Of a stretch of DNA of 64,000 nucleotides, positions 35,824 to 45,433 are shown piece after piece. The DNA comes from Xanthomonas arboricola (GTDB taxonomy: Bacteria > Pseudomonadota > Gammaproteobacteria > Xanthomonadales > Xanthomonadaceae). Under the pieces are notes generated by a model. It ran no database searches. It was not told the origin of the DNA and saw only the letters and a program-made list of their open reading frames with translations. Every line of letters begins with the position of its first letter. Position 1 is the first letter of the stretch. The stretch is from NCBI RefSeq assembly GCF_002940665.1, contig NZ_MIGY01000002.1:310001-374000 (forward strand). Direction: 5' to 3'. A program made the translations under genes and the position numbers.

Positions 35824-37173
35824 ATGGATCCGCTCATGACCAGTGCCCCTCCCGAAGTCTGCGACCTGTTGATCGAAGCCGGTTATGTCGTGCCGATCGA
35901 GCCGCATGCGGTGGTACTCGACGATTACGCGGTGGCGGTGCACAACGGCGTCATCGTGGCGATCCTGCCGACCGCCGAGGCGCGCCTGCGGTTTGCGCCG
36001 ACGCAGACCGTCTCGCGCCCGGAGGCGGCCCTGATCCCGGGTCTGGTCAATGCGCATACGCATAACCCGATGACGCTGCTGCGCGGCGTTGCCGACGATC
36101 TGCCGCTGATGGTGTGGCTGCAGCAGCACATCTGGCCGGTGGAAGCGGCAGTGATCGGGCCGGAATTCGTGGCCGACGGCACCACGCTGGCGATTGCCGA
36201 AATGCTGCGTGGCGGCACCACCTGCGTCAACGAAAATTATTTCTTCGCCGATGTGCAGGCGGCCGTGTACAAGCAGCACGGTTTCCGTGCGCTGGTCGGC
36301 GCGGTGATCATCGATTTCCCCACCGCCTGGGCATCGTCGGACGACGAATACTTCGCACGGGCCGGCGAACTGCACGACCAGTGGCGCGACGATCCGCTGA
36401 TCAGCACCGCCTTCGCGCCGCATGCGCCGTACACGGTCAACGACGCCAACTTCGAACGCGTGCGCATGCTCGCCGACCAGCTGGATCTGCCGGTGCATCT
36501 GCACACGCACGAAACCGCGCAGGAAGTGGCTGACTCGGTTGCCCAGTACGGGCAGCGCCCGCTGGCGCGGCTGGATCGCCTGGGGCTGGTCAACGACCGC
36601 CTGATCGCCGTGCACATGACCCAGCTCACCGAGGCGGAAATCCACCTATGCGCCGAGCGCGGCGTCAGCGTGGTGCATTGCCCCGAGTCCAACCTCAAGC
36701 TCGCTTCGGGCTTTTGCCCGGCCTGCGCGCTGCAACGTGCCGGCGTGAATCTGGCGATCGGCACCGACGGCTGCGCCAGCAACAACGACCTGGACATGTT
36801 CAGCGAGAACCGCACGGCGGCGATCCTGGCCAAGGCAGTGGCCAACGATGCCACCGCACTGGACGCGGCCACCACGCTGCGCGCGGCCACGCTGGGCGGC
36901 GCGCGCGCGTTGGGCTTCGGCGACAGGATCGGCTCGATCGAAGTCGGCAAGCAGGCCGATCTGGTCTGCGTGGATCTGTCCGCACTGGAGACCCAGCCGC
37001 TGCATCATGTGCTGTCGCAACTGATCTACGCCGCCGGCCGTCATCAGGTCACCGATGTGTGGATCGCCGGCAAGCCCAAGCTGGTGCAGCGCGAGCTCAT
37101 CGACATGGACACCGCTGCCCTGGTCGCCAATGCGCGACAGTGGCGCGAGCGCATCCGCACCGTCCGCGCCTGA
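35824..37173 (+). CDS. mtaD: 5-methylthioadenosine/S-adenosylhomocysteine deaminase-type amidohydrolase
   Basis: TRZ/ATZ-family metal-dependent deaminase. The 449-residue product shows the metal ligands in [41 protein letters not shown] and [14 protein letters not shown], and ends with the beta-sandwich [17 protein letters not shown]. The SNLKLASG and GTDGxASNNDLD motifs are those of MtaD/SAH deaminases. ATGs at 35824 and 35836 are both possible. The 30-bp gap to ubiG suggests an operon; both would act on products of S-adenosylmethionine chemistry, which is an inference. Confidence 0.88.
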   Translation: MDPLMTSAPPEVCDLLIEAGYVVPIEPHAVVLDDYAVAVHNGVIVAILPTAEARLRFAPTQTVSRPEAALIPGLVNAHTHNPMTLLRGVADDLPLMVWLQQHIWPVEAAVIGPEFVADGTTLAIAEMLRGGTTCVNENYFFADVQAAVYKQHGFRALVGAVIIDFPTAWASSDDEYFARAGELHDQWRDDPLISTAFAPHAPYTVNDANFERVRMLADQLDLPVHLHTHETAQEVADSVAQYGQRPLARLDRLGLVNDRLIAVHMTQLTEAEIHLCAERGVSVVHCPESNLKLASGFCPACALQRAGVNLAIGTDGCASNNDLDMFSENRTAAILAKAVANDATALDAATTLRAATLGGARALGFGDRIGSIEVGKQADLVCVDLSALETQPLHHVLSQLIYAAGRHQVTDVWIAGKPKLVQRELIDMDTAALVANARQWRERIRTVRA

Positions 37174-37202
37174 GCGCGCGGCATCCCATCACGGAGCTCT
37201 GC

Positions 37203-37922
37203 ATGAACCCGAATACCCAATCCAATTCCAGCAACTTCCATCAGAGCGAGCTGGACAAGTTCGCGGCGCTGGCCAACCGCTGGTGGGATGCCGATGGCCC
37301 GCAGAAGCCGCTGCACGCGCTCAATCCGGTGCGCCTGGACTACGTGTCCGCACGGCTGGGCCTGGCCGGCGCGCGCGTGCTCGACGTCGGCTGCGGCGGT
37401 GGTCTGCTCAGCGAGTCGATGGCGCGTCTGGGCGCGCAGGTCACGGCGATCGATCTGGCGCCGGAACTGGTCAAGGTGGCGCGCCTGCACAGCCTGGAAT
37501 CGGGTGTGCAGGTGGATTACCGCGTGCAGTCGGTGGAAGACCTGGCCGCCGAACAGCCGGGCAGCTTCGATGCGGTGACCTGCATGGAAATGCTCGAGCA
37601 CGTGCCGGACCCGACCGCGATCATCCGCGCCTGCGCCAGCCTGCTCAAGCCGGGCGGCAAGCTGTTCTTGTCCACGCTCAACCGCACACCTGCCGCGTTC
37701 GCGCTGGCGGTGGTCGGCGCCGAATACGTCGCACGGTTGCTGCCCAAGGGCACGCATCACTACAAGGATTTCATCAAGCCGGCAGAACTTGCGGCATGGT
37801 TGCGCAGCGCCGAACTGCAGCTGGAAGACGTCAGCGGCATGATGTACGAGCCGTGGCGCAATCGTGCGCGCCTGTCGTCGCGGACGGAGGTCAACTACTT
37901 GGCTTATGCGGTGAAGCCGTGA
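37203..37922 (+). CDS. ubiG: Ubiquinone biosynthesis O-methyltransferase
   Basis: SAM-dependent enzyme that carries out both O-methylations of ubiquinone synthesis. The 239-residue product has the family N-terminus [21 protein letters not shown] motif [25 protein letters not shown] and the C-terminal segment [17 protein letters not shown]. The ATG at 37203 is preceded by a GGAG ribosome-binding site. The gene is followed by gph, a ubiG-gph order seen in several gammaproteobacteria. Confidence 0.95.
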   Translation: MNPNTQSNSSNFHQSELDKFAALANRWWDADGPQKPLHALNPVRLDYVSARLGLAGARVLDVGCGGGLLSESMARLGAQVTAIDLAPELVKVARLHSLESGVQVDYRVQSVEDLAAEQPGSFDAVTCMEMLEHVPDPTAIIRACASLLKPGGKLFLSTLNRTPAAFALAVVGAEYVARLLPKGTHHYKDFIKPAELAAWLRSAELQLEDVSGMMYEPWRNRARLSSRTEVNYLAYAVKP

Positions 37923-37925
37923 CGA

Positions 37926-37964
37926 GCGGGGATTGGGCAGTGGAGATTCGGGATTGGCAACGGC
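37926..37964. repeat. GGGATTGGGGATT-type repeat (single arm) between ubiG and gph
   Basis: GGGGATTGGGCAGTGGAGATT and GGGATTGGCAACGGC units occupy most of the 55 bp between ubiG and gph. This is the left arm and junction of the dispersed family described at 23891 and 62713; no right arm is visible. Confidence 0.6.
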
Positions 37965-37977
37965 ACGTGCGTATCTG

Positions 37978-38703
37978 ATGTCGGCCGAATCGCAATTTAC
38001 CGATGACGGCAGGCAAGCGCAGACCGACGGAGCGGTGGTGACGTTTCCGCGTGCGGTGTTGTTCGATCTGGATGGCACCTTGCTGGATAGTGCGCCGGAC
38101 ATGCTGGCGACCGTCAACGCGATGCTGGATGCGCGTGGCCGTGCGCAGATCGCGTTGGCGCAGTTGCGTCCGGTGGTGTCCAAGGGCGCGCGCGCGATGC
38201 TGGCGGTGGCGTTTGCGGAACTCGATGCAGTCGAGCGCGATGCGCTGGTGCCGGAATTCCTGCGCCGTTATGAAGCCTTGATCGGCACGCAGTCGCAGCT
38301 GTTCGATGGTGTCGAAGAACTGCTGCTGCGGCTGGAGCGCGCCGGTTGCATCTGGGGCGTGGTCACCAACAAGCCCGAGTATCTGGCCCGGCTGATCCTG
38401 CCGCAACTGGGGTGGGAGCAGCGCTGCGCGGTGCTGATCGGCGGCGATACGTTGGCCGAGCGCAAGCCGCATCCGTTGCCCTTGTTGGCCGCTGCCGAGC
38501 GCATCGGCGTTGTGCCGGCGCAGTGCGTCTACGTCGGCGACGACGAGCGCGACATCCTGGCCGCGCGCGCGGCGGCGATGCCGTCGGTGGCGGTGTTGTG
38601 GGGCTACCGCCTGCACGACGACGCGCCGTCGCGCTGGCAGGCCAACGTCCTCGTCGCGCAGCCGCAGGCATTGTGGGATGCCATGGCGTGGCCGCAGACC
38701 TGA
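37978..38703 (+). CDS. gph: Phosphoglycolate phosphatase (HAD superfamily)
   Basis: Removes phosphate from 2-phosphoglycolate formed in DNA repair and metabolism. The 241-residue product has HAD motif I FDLDGTLLDSAPDML, motif II VVTNKP, motif III lysine in ERKPHPLPLL and motif IV VYVGDDERDILAARAA. A 20-residue polar N-terminal tail precedes the core when starting at 37978. Adjacent ubiG supports the Gph assignment over other HAD phosphatases. Confidence 0.88.
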   Translation: MSAESQFTDDGRQAQTDGAVVTFPRAVLFDLDGTLLDSAPDMLATVNAMLDARGRAQIALAQLRPVVSKGARAMLAVAFAELDAVERDALVPEFLRRYEALIGTQSQLFDGVEELLLRLERAGCIWGVVTNKPEYLARLILPQLGWEQRCAVLIGGDTLAERKPHPLPLLAAAERIGVVPAQCVYVGDDERDILAARAAAMPSVAVLWGYRLHDDAPSRWQANVLVAQPQALWDAMAWPQT

Positions 38704-38731
38704 TCTTCTTTCGTCTTTTTCTGGACCCGCC

Positions 38732-39421
38732 ATGAGCCAATCCAGCGCTCTCGACAGTTTTCTCGACAAGTGGCGCACCCGCTGGCCGGAATGGTCGGTT
38801 GCCGAACCCTTCATTCCCGAACCGCAGCGACGCCTCACGGCGGCCTGGTTTGCGCTGCTGCAGGAATGGGAAGACATCATGAACATCGCCGGCGACCCGT
38901 TGCCGGCCGACGCCAAGCTGGCGTGGTGGCAGCAGGAGCTGCGCGACTGGTCGCAGCAGCGCTCGCGCCATCCGCTCGGGCGCGTGCTGGAGCCGGTGCG
39001 CGCCCCATGGGCGCAGCTGGCCGACACCTTGCCGGCCATGCAGCACGCCCGTGCGCAGCCGCACTCGTTGCAGCAGGCGTTGGCAAGATTGCATGCCTTC
39101 GCCGAGGCCGTGATCGCTGTGGAAGCTGTGCTATTTGCGCGCACGCAGCCTGGTGATGCCCCTGCAGTGGCGGTGCAGTGGCTGGACGCACGCCAACGTG
39201 TGGCCGGCGACAGTGGCGCGCCCGGTGACATGACCAACGCCGCATGGCGCACGCAGTTGCTGCGCGCCTGGCCACGCAAACCGGCGTTGGCGCGGCCGCA
39301 TCGGGTATGGTCGCGGCTGGCCCGTCTGCGCCTGCAGCGCGAGCTTGCCGGCAAGGCTGCGTACCCACCGCCCGTGCAGCAGCTGTGGCATAGCTGGCGC
39401 GCTGCCAGCGGCGCAGACTGA
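38732..39421 (+). CDS. Phytoene/squalene synthase-like protein, short
   Basis: The 229-residue product resembles the first half of the trans-isoprenyl synthase fold: EPQRRLTAAWFALLQEWEDI and ADAKLAWWQQELRDW correspond to the helices found in phytoene/squalene synthase family proteins. The later aspartate-rich substrate-Mg motif of true synthases is not seen, and the protein is about 50 residues shorter than usual. Catalytic activity is therefore doubtful, and a structural or assembly role (as in NDUFAF6-like members) is possible. It follows gph after 28 bp. Confidence 0.6.
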   Translation: MSQSSALDSFLDKWRTRWPEWSVAEPFIPEPQRRLTAAWFALLQEWEDIMNIAGDPLPADAKLAWWQQELRDWSQQRSRHPLGRVLEPVRAPWAQLADTLPAMQHARAQPHSLQQALARLHAFAEAVIAVEAVLFARTQPGDAPAVAVQWLDARQRVAGDSGAPGDMTNAAWRTQLLRAWPRKPALARPHRVWSRLARLRLQRELAGKAAYPPPVQQLWHSWRAASGAD

Positions 39422-39807
39422 AGTCTCGATCGCTCCAGGCGTCGTGTTCCGAACGCCTGGACAGCGCGGATCGATCGGTCGCAGAGCGGGGGATCTGCGA
39501 CTTGGCTGCAGGACCTTGCCGCCCACCATCGCGGGACACGCCATGAATCCGTCCCTGCGAGCTCTGCCCACGCTCCAGCACCACATCGTCCAGCAAGAGG
39601 GGATCGGCAAGGTCGTGGTCGCGTTGCAATGCCCATGGAAGCTCAACTCGCCGCCCAACGTCTTGGAACACCCAGCGGGTGCGATTGCTCAGCCGGCCAG
39701 CCGCGTTGCCACCATGTGCAGACAGGAGTGCCTGTCGTCACATGACGTGGGCAGGCAGACTTCCAGACTGGGACACCCGCGTGGACACGCGCATGTGAGA
39801 CATCGAG
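39422..39807. other. 386-bp intergenic region
   Basis: No convincing gene. A 9-bp stem with a 10-nt loop (39434-39442 and 39453-39461) just after the preceding stop may end that transcript but lacks a T-tract. Around 39719-39757 there are two further short dyads, a 6-bp GACAGG/CCTGTC hairpin and an imperfect CGTCAcaTGACG palindrome, 50-90 bp upstream of the next gene. They could be regulatory sites for it. Open frames through this region have no recognisable sequence. Confidence 0.4.
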
Positions 39808-40296
39808 ATGGCAGATCCCAAAGAGCTGCAGGACAAATTCTGGAAAGCCCTGAAATCCGATCGCACCGTGATGCTGGGTCTGGATGGCGTGGAAGACGGG
39901 CATGCACGCCCGATGACCGCGCAGATCGAAGGCGATAGCGGTGGTCCGATCTGGTTCTTCACCTCCAAGGACAATGCGCTGATTTCCATGCTGGGGCAGG
40001 GCCGCCGTGTCATCGGCGCCTTCAGCAGCAAGGGACACGACCTGTTCGCCAGCATTAGCGGCTCGTTGCGGGAAGACACCGATCCGGCCGTGGTCGAGCG
40101 TCTGTGGAACCCGCATGTCGCTGCCTGGTATGAAGGCGGCAAGGACGACCCCAAGTTGGCGCTGCTACGTCTGGACACCGATCATGCGCAGATCTGGCTC
40201 AACGGTTCCAGTCTGTTGGCCGGCATCAAGGTGTTGTTCGGCGTCGACCCGAAAAAGGATTACCAGGACAAGGTGGCGGACGTTCCGCTGCGTTGA
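39808..40296 (+). CDS. FMN-binding split-barrel general stress protein
   Basis: Pyridoxamine 5'-phosphate oxidase-like fold of the general stress protein 26 group. The 162-residue product has FWKALKSDRTVMLGLDG, GGPIWFFTSKDNALISMLGQG, GAFSSKGHDLFASISGSL and LRLDTDHAQIWLNGSSL. A close relative from Xanthomonas is known to bind FMN/FAD. The catalytic role in stress is unknown. It is monocistronic, with a short dyad-rich region upstream. Confidence 0.85.
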   Translation: MADPKELQDKFWKALKSDRTVMLGLDGVEDGHARPMTAQIEGDSGGPIWFFTSKDNALISMLGQGRRVIGAFSSKGHDLFASISGSLREDTDPAVVERLWNPHVAAWYEGGKDDPKLALLRLDTDHAQIWLNGSSLLAGIKVLFGVDPKKDYQDKVADVPLR

Positions 40297-40472
40297 GGCC
40301 TGCTGCACGCCTGCACGATCTTCGCGATGGTGCACGGGTCTTATCCATTCATGTGCTGTCGCTTGCGCGGGCGCCGATCCGGTTGTGAGGCCGGATCGGC
40401 GCCGCCAGCCTGGACTGCATTCAAAAGCGGCCCTGGCGTCATGCGCTGTGCGCCCGCCCTAGGAGAAACGAG

Positions 40473-40763
40473 ATGCAACAGATCGAAATCGGCCAGATGG
40501 TGTTTGTGCGCGATGGCGAAGTCGGCGTCGGTGCCATCCGCGAGGTGCGCAAGGATGGCGCCGAGCTGGTCATCAGTATCGAAAACGGCGGCGACTTCGT
40601 GCTGCCTGCAACGGTGGTGCGCGATGTGCATTCCGGTAAGGTGATGCTGGATGTCGAGCAACTGCCGGAAGACGTGCGCCATGCCTTGCGTCATCCGCAC
40701 GACAACGAGTTGCCAACCAGCACGTATGCGGCCAGCGACCCGCAGGATGGCGCGCTTACGTAA
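40473..40763 (+). CDS. Small hypothetical protein, PRC-barrel-like N-terminus
   Basis: A 96-residue product with an ideal AGGAG ribosome-binding site 7 nt before the ATG. The first 60 residues (IGQMVFVRDGEVGVGAIREVRK then ENGGDFVLPATVVRDV, quoted in parts) alternate like a small beta-barrel of the PRC/DUF2171 kind. The C-terminus is polar and probably disordered. It has no signal peptide or membrane segment. It converges with eutC with only 9 bp between the stops and no obvious terminator. Function unknown. Confidence 0.65.
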   Translation: MQQIEIGQMVFVRDGEVGVGAIREVRKDGAELVISIENGGDFVLPATVVRDVHSGKVMLDVEQLPEDVRHALRHPHDNELPTSTYAASDPQDGALT

Positions 40764-40772
40764 TTGGAGTAA

Positions 40773-41618
40773 CTACGAACCAGGTTCAAAGTCCGGCCGC
40801 ACACCATCAGAAAGTAAAAATGTTCGCGGCGCGGCATCGGACGGGCCAGCCGACGGTAGCGCCGGTCGCTCGGCCTCGTCCTTGAGCTGCACGCCGGACA
40901 GCTTGCGTCGGAACGATTCGCGCAGCAGGTACGCAAGCTTGTGCGTGGCGTCGGCGTAGCTCAGTCCCTCGGCGCGGATATTGGAGATGCAATTGCGCGT
41001 GGCGTCGGTCAGGCCGACGCGCGGCGCGTAAGTCAGATACAGGCCCAGGCTGTCGGGCGAGCTCAGGCCTGGTCGCTCGCCGATCAACACGATCACCAGA
41101 CGCGCCTTGAGCAGTTCGCCGACCTCGTCGCCGATGGCGACGCGGCCTTGCGCGATCAACGCCACCGGCGCCAACGACCAGCCTTCGTGTGCGGCCAGGG
41201 CGTCGATATGCTCCAGCATCTGCGCTGCGTGTCGACGCACCGCCAATGCAGAGAGTCCGTCGGCGACCACCACGGCGACATCGTGCCCGCCGCCGTGGAC
41301 CGCGGTCAGGCCACGCAGATGCGCGGCCCCATCCTCGTCCAGGCGCCGGCCCAGATCCGGACGTTGCAGATAGGTGTGCCGGTCCACCGCCGCGCTGTGC
41401 AGCAGAATGCTGTCCCGCCCGCGCTGTTGCAGCGCTGCCTGCAGTGGTAGCGGATCGAAGGCCAGATGCACCGCATCGCGCGCCTGCGCATGCGCAAGCT
41501 GGAAATCCAGATGTGCCGCGGTCGGCAGGCTGGTGCCGACGCGCCCCAGCGCAATGCGCGCCGGTGTGAGCTGACGCAGCTGCGCCCAGGCATCGCGCGG
41601 AGTGGTCGGGCCGCTCAT
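40773..41618 (-). CDS. eutC: Ethanolamine ammonia-lyase small subunit
   Basis: Small subunit of the adenosylcobalamin-dependent lyase that splits ethanolamine into acetaldehyde and ammonia. The 281-residue product has [31 protein letters not shown] (quoted here as [19 protein letters not shown]), [32 protein letters not shown] and [15 protein letters not shown], all typical of EutC. It starts inside the eutB stop codon (ATGA). Last gene of the eat-eutB-eutC run. Confidence 0.95.
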   Translation of the reverse strand: MSGPTTPRDAWAQLRQLTPARIALGRVGTSLPTAAHLDFQLAHAQARDAVHLAFDPLPLQAALQQRGRDSILLHSAAVDRHTYLQRPDLGRRLDEDGAAHLRGLTAVHGGGHDVAVVVADGLSALAVRRHAAQMLEHIDALAAHEGWSLAPVALIAQGRVAIGDEVGELLKARLVIVLIGERPGLSSPDSLGLYLTYAPRVGLTDATRNCISNIRAEGLSYADATHKLAYLLRESFRRKLSGVQLKDEAERPALPSAGPSDAAPRTFLLSDGVRPDFEPGS

Positions 41619-43024
41619 TGCACGCTGTCGGCGTTCAATTGCTCCAGCGCACGCCGGAACGGTGCGGGAAGCTCGCTGCCGAGTTCGAAGCGACCGTCGC
41701 GCAGGCGCAGGATGCCTTGCTGTTCCAGCCAGTGTTCGAACTCGGGCGCGGCGCGCAGGCCCAGCGCCTGGCGCGCATACAGCGCATCGTGAAACGAGGT
41801 GGTCTGGTAGTTGAGCATCACATCGTCGGAGCCGGGAATGCCCATGATGAAGTTGATGCCGGCGGTGCCGAGCAGGGTCAGCAGCACGTCCATGTCGTCC
41901 TGGTCCGCTTCGGCATGATTGGTGTAGCAAATGTCGCAGCCCATCGGCACGCCGAGCAGCTTGCCGCAGAAGTGATCCTCCAGCCCGGCACGGATGATCT
42001 GCTTGCCGTCGTAGAGATATTCCGGGCCGATAAAGCCCACCACGGTGTTCACCAGCAGCGGCTTGAACTGCCGCGCCACGGCATAGGCGCGCACCTCGCA
42101 GGTCTGCTGATCGACGCCATGATGCGCATTGGCCGACAACGCACTGCCCTGGCCGGTCTCGAAATACATCACGTTGTCGCCGACGCTGCCGCGCCGCAAC
42201 GAGAGCCCGGCGTCCTGGCCTTCCTGCAGCAGCGCCAGATTGATGCCGAAGCTGGCATTGGCCGCTTCGGTGCCGGCGATCGACTGGAACACCAGATCCA
42301 CCGGCACGCCGCGGTTGATCGCCTCGATGGTGGTGGTGATATGCGCCAGCACGCAGGACTGCGTGGGGATCTTGTAGCCGGTGATCACCGCATCGAGCAT
42401 GCGCAGCAATGCGGTGGCGGCGAACAGGCTGTCGCTGGCAGGATTGATGCCGATCACCGCATCGCCGTTGCCGTACAACAAGCCGTCGAGCACGCTGGCG
42501 GCAATGCCGGTGGCATCGTCGGTGGGGTGGTTGGGCTGCAGCCGCGTGGACAGGCGTCCACGCAGGCCCAGCGTATTGCGAAAGCGTGTGACCACGCGCG
42601 TCTTCTGCGCGACCAGGATCAGGTCCTGCACGCGCATCAACTTCGATACCGCCGCCACCATTTCCGGTGTGAGTCCGGGTGCCAGTGCAGTCAATGCCGC
42701 TTCGTCGGCCTGCGCACTCAACAGCCAGTCACGAAAGCCACCGACCGTGAGATGCGCCACCGTGGCAAATGCCGCCGCATCGTGCTGGTCGACGATCAGG
42801 CGGGTGACTTCGTCCGATTCGTACGGCACCACCGCCTCATCGAGGAAGTGACGCAGCGGCAGGTCCGCCAGCGCCATCTGCGCGGCCACCCGCTGCAGCC
42901 CGGAGTTCGCGGCGAGCCCGGCGAGTTGGTCGCCCGAGCGCGGCGGCGTGGCCTTGGCCAGCAGGGTCTTCAGATCGGCAAACTGGAAGCGCTCGCCGCC
43001 GGCGCTAAACGCGAACCCGCTCAT
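41615..43024 (-). CDS. eutB: Ethanolamine ammonia-lyase large subunit
   Basis: TIM-barrel catalytic subunit that binds adenosylcobalamin and ethanolamine. The 469-residue product has [63 protein letters not shown] and [19 protein letters not shown]. The length matches EutB. Both ends overlap neighbours by 4 bp (ATGA), indicating a tightly coupled operon. No microcompartment shell genes, EutA reactivase or EutR regulator are present here. Confidence 0.96.
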   Translation of the reverse strand: MSGFAFSAGGERFQFADLKTLLAKATPPRSGDQLAGLAANSGLQRVAAQMALADLPLRHFLDEAVVPYESDEVTRLIVDQHDAAAFATVAHLTVGGFRDWLLSAQADEAALTALAPGLTPEMVAAVSKLMRVQDLILVAQKTRVVTRFRNTLGLRGRLSTRLQPNHPTDDATGIAASVLDGLLYGNGDAVIGINPASDSLFAATALLRMLDAVITGYKIPTQSCVLAHITTTIEAINRGVPVDLVFQSIAGTEAANASFGINLALLQEGQDAGLSLRRGSVGDNVMYFETGQGSALSANAHHGVDQQTCEVRAYAVARQFKPLLVNTVVGFIGPEYLYDGKQIIRAGLEDHFCGKLLGVPMGCDICYTNHAEADQDDMDVLLTLLGTAGINFIMGIPGSDDVMLNYQTTSFHDALYARQALGLRAAPEFEHWLEQQGILRLRDGRFELGSELPAPFRRALEQLNADSVQ

Positions 43025-44376
43025 CTGGCGCTGGCCGCAGGCGTGGCCTGGCTGCGCAAGCTCAGCACGCAACACAGCGCACCGAGCAGCAACAGGCCCA
43101 TGAAGATCAGCGCCACGATCGGGTTGAACCAGACCATCGCCACCAGACACACCAGCGCCAGCAGCAGCGCGATTGCCGGCACCACCGGATAGCCCGGCGC
43201 GCGAAAGCTGCGCTCCAGCCCGGGTTCGGCGCGGCGCAGCTTGAACAGGCTGAGCATGCTCATCACATACATCACGATCGCGCCGAATACCGACATGGTG
43301 ATCATCGCCGCGGTCAGCGACATGCCCTGGATCTTGACCACGCTGTCGCTGCAGATCGCCGCGATGCCGATCGCGCCGCCGGCAAGAATCGCGCGATGCG
43401 GCGTGCGAAAGCGCGACAGCCTGGCCAGCCCGTGCGGCAGGAACCCGGCACGCGCCAACGCAAAGAACTGCCGCGAATACCCCAGGATGATGCCGTGGAA
43501 GCTGGCCACCAGGCCGAACAGGCCGATCCACACCAGCATGTGCAGCCAGGTCGAACTGTTGCCGACCACCGCCTTCATCGCCTGCGGCAGCGGATCGTTG
43601 ATGTTGGAGAGCTGACGCCAGTCGCCGACCCCGCCCGCAAACACCATCACGCCCAGCGCCAGCACCACCAGGGTGAGGATGCCGGCGATGTAGGCGCGCG
43701 GAATCGTGCGCTTGGGGTCCTTGGCTTCTTCGGCCGCCATCGCCGCGCCCTCGATCGCCAGAAAGAACCAGATCGCAAACGGGATCGCGGCAAAGATGCC
43801 GGAAATGGCGGCCGGGCCGAACACATCGCGACCGGCCCAGCCATTGGCGGCAAAGCGCGCAACGCTGAAGCCCGGCGCCACCACGCCCATGAACACCAGC
43901 AGCTCGATCACCGCCAGCAAGGTCACGATCAGCTCGAAGGTGGCGGCGATCGCCACGCCGACGATGTTCAAGCCCATGAAGATTGCATACGCGCCGATCG
44001 CAGCGATGCGCGGGTCCAGGGTCGGGAACTGCACGTTGAGATAGGCGCCGATCGCCATCGCAATGGCCGGCGGCGCGAACACGAACTCGATCAGCGTGGC
44101 CAGGCCCGCCAGCATGCCGCCATAGGTGCCGAATGCGCGCAGGCTGTAGGCGAACGGCCCACCCGCATTGGGGATGGCGGTGGTCAGCTCGGTAAAGCTG
44201 AAGATGAAGCAGGTATACATCACCGCGACCAGCAGCGTGGTCACCAGAAAGCCCAGCGTGCCGGCGGTGCCCCAGCCGTAGCTCCAGCCGAAATATTCGC
44301 CGGAGATCACCAGGCCCACGGCGATCCCCCACAGTTGCCAGGTGCCCAGGGTGGGTTCGAGCTGCTCGTTGCGCAT
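43021..44376 (-). CDS. eat: Ethanolamine permease (APC family)
   Basis: Twelve-helix amino acid-polyamine-organocation transporter. The 451-residue product has the Eat-type N-terminus LEPTLGTWQLWGIAVGLVISGEYFGWSYGWG (given here as GTWQLWGIAVGLVISGEYFG), FTELTTAIPNAGGPFAYSLRA and FLAIEGAAMAAEEAKDP. There are two adjacent ATGs. AGGAG abuts the one at 44385 but sits 9 nt before the one at 44376, so the latter is chosen. A TATAAC box lies at 44500-44495 on this strand, upstream of the gene. Being first in the operon with eutBC fixes the substrate as ethanolamine. Confidence 0.92.
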   Translation of the reverse strand: MRNEQLEPTLGTWQLWGIAVGLVISGEYFGWSYGWGTAGTLGFLVTTLLVAVMYTCFIFSFTELTTAIPNAGGPFAYSLRAFGTYGGMLAGLATLIEFVFAPPAIAMAIGAYLNVQFPTLDPRIAAIGAYAIFMGLNIVGVAIAATFELIVTLLAVIELLVFMGVVAPGFSVARFAANGWAGRDVFGPAAISGIFAAIPFAIWFFLAIEGAAMAAEEAKDPKRTIPRAYIAGILTLVVLALGVMVFAGGVGDWRQLSNINDPLPQAMKAVVGNSSTWLHMLVWIGLFGLVASFHGIILGYSRQFFALARAGFLPHGLARLSRFRTPHRAILAGGAIGIAAICSDSVVKIQGMSLTAAMITMSVFGAIVMYVMSMLSLFKLRRAEPGLERSFRAPGYPVVPAIALLLALVCLVAMVWFNPIVALIFMGLLLLGALCCVLSLRSQATPAASAR

Positions 44377-44593
44377 GTCGCGCATCTCCTGCGGTCGGGG
44401 GAGGGAGATGAAGCAGGCCCGGCGGCCAAGCACTGGACCGACCGCCAGTGACCGATCGCCCGCCGGTGCATGGCGACGATCGACGGCCGTTCCGGTTATA
44501 CCCCAAAGCCCTGCGGCGAACACAAGCGCAACGGGTGGGTCGCGGGGAACATGCCGCCGCGCGCCAGCCCCGTCGACACACCGCGCACGCTGG

Positions 44594-45433
44594 CTACTTG
44601 CTGCGCTCAAGCACCAGCAGCGGATCGATGCGCACGTCGAACCAGTTCATCCCCCAATGCAGATGCGGCCCGGTCGCGCGCCCGGTGGCACCGACGGCCG
44701 CAATCACCTGGCCTTGCTCCACCCGGTCGCCCACCTTGACGTCGATGCGCGACAGGTGCAGAAAATTCGAGCTCACGCCGAAGCCATGGTCCAGCAGCAC
44801 GGTGCCGCCGGTCAGATACAGGTCCGGTGCGGCAAAGGTCACCACCCCGGCGGCCGGCGCCTTGACCGGCGTGCCGGTGGGCACGGCGATATCCATGCCC
44901 GAGTGGCCTGCACCGGGCTGGCCGTTGTAGACCCGCGCATTGCCGAAGCGCCCGCTGATGCGGCCCTGCACCGGCCAGATGAAGGGCTGGGCGAAATCGG
45001 TGCGGGCATCGTCGCGGTCGCGCGCGGCGGTGACCTGCGCCTGCTCGCGCTTGATCCGCTCGGCGATCGCCGCAGGCGGATTGACCGTCTTGGGCGGCAC
45101 GCCATTGACGCGCTCCACCGGCCAGTCGCGCGGCGTCACCGCGATGCTGGCGGTCTGTTTGCTGCCATCGGGCCGGGTGATCTGCACCTGCAACGGGCCG
45201 GTGGCATCGCGGCCGATGCCGAACACCACGCTGCCATAGCCGCTGACCCGCAAGCTGCGGCCGGCGTACTGCACCTGGCTGCCCGCCGGCACCTTGCCGA
45301 TCACCAGCGCGCCCTGGGAGGCGCTTTGCGGGAAGACTGCTTCCGCGGCGTCGGCAGACTGCGCAGCCACGCTGCCGGCAGCGAGCGTGAACGGCGCCAG
45401 CGCAAGCCAGGCGCCAATCAGGGCTGCGCGCAT
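44594..45433 (-). CDS. M23-family metallopeptidase (secreted)
   Basis: Zinc endopeptidase of the lysostaphin/LytM type, acting on peptidoglycan or regulating amidases. The 279-residue product has a signal peptide (LALAPFTLAAGSVAAQS), an N-terminal beta-rich region (about 40-110) and a C-terminal M23 domain. Its zinc ligands are in GAGHSGMDIAVPTG (His and Asp) and GPHLHWGMNWF (HxH). The start codon overlaps the pyrC stop (TGATG). The amidase gene amiC in this window is a possible functional partner by family knowledge only. Confidence 0.92.
   Translation of the reverse strand: MRAALIGAWLALAPFTLAAGSVAAQSADAAEAVFPQSASQGALVIGKVPAGSQVQYAGRSLRVSGYGSVVFGIGRDATGPLQVQITRPDGSKQTASIAVTPRDWPVERVNGVPPKTVNPPAAIAERIKREQAQVTAARDRDDARTDFAQPFIWPVQGRISGRFGNARVYNGQPGAGHSGMDIAVPTGTPVKAPAAGVVTFAAPDLYLTGGTVLLDHGFGVSSNFLHLSRIDVKVGDRVEQGQVIAAVGATGRATGPHLHWGMNWFDVRIDPLLVLERSK

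Noticed and set aside
39345..39938. A 197-codon plus-strand frame across the 39.4-39.8 kb gap
   Set aside because: It overlaps two better genes, shows no ribosome-binding site and has composition typical of random GC-rich sequence.
41618..43192. A 524-codon plus-strand frame opposite eutB
   Set aside because: Shadow frame. eutB on the other strand has the full set of family signatures and tight operon overlaps.
44377..44593. Sigma54 promoter for the ethanolamine operon
   Set aside because: A TGGC...GGCA stretch occurs on the minus strand, but the -12 TTGC element is not present at the right spacing. Only a weak TATAAC box was noted.
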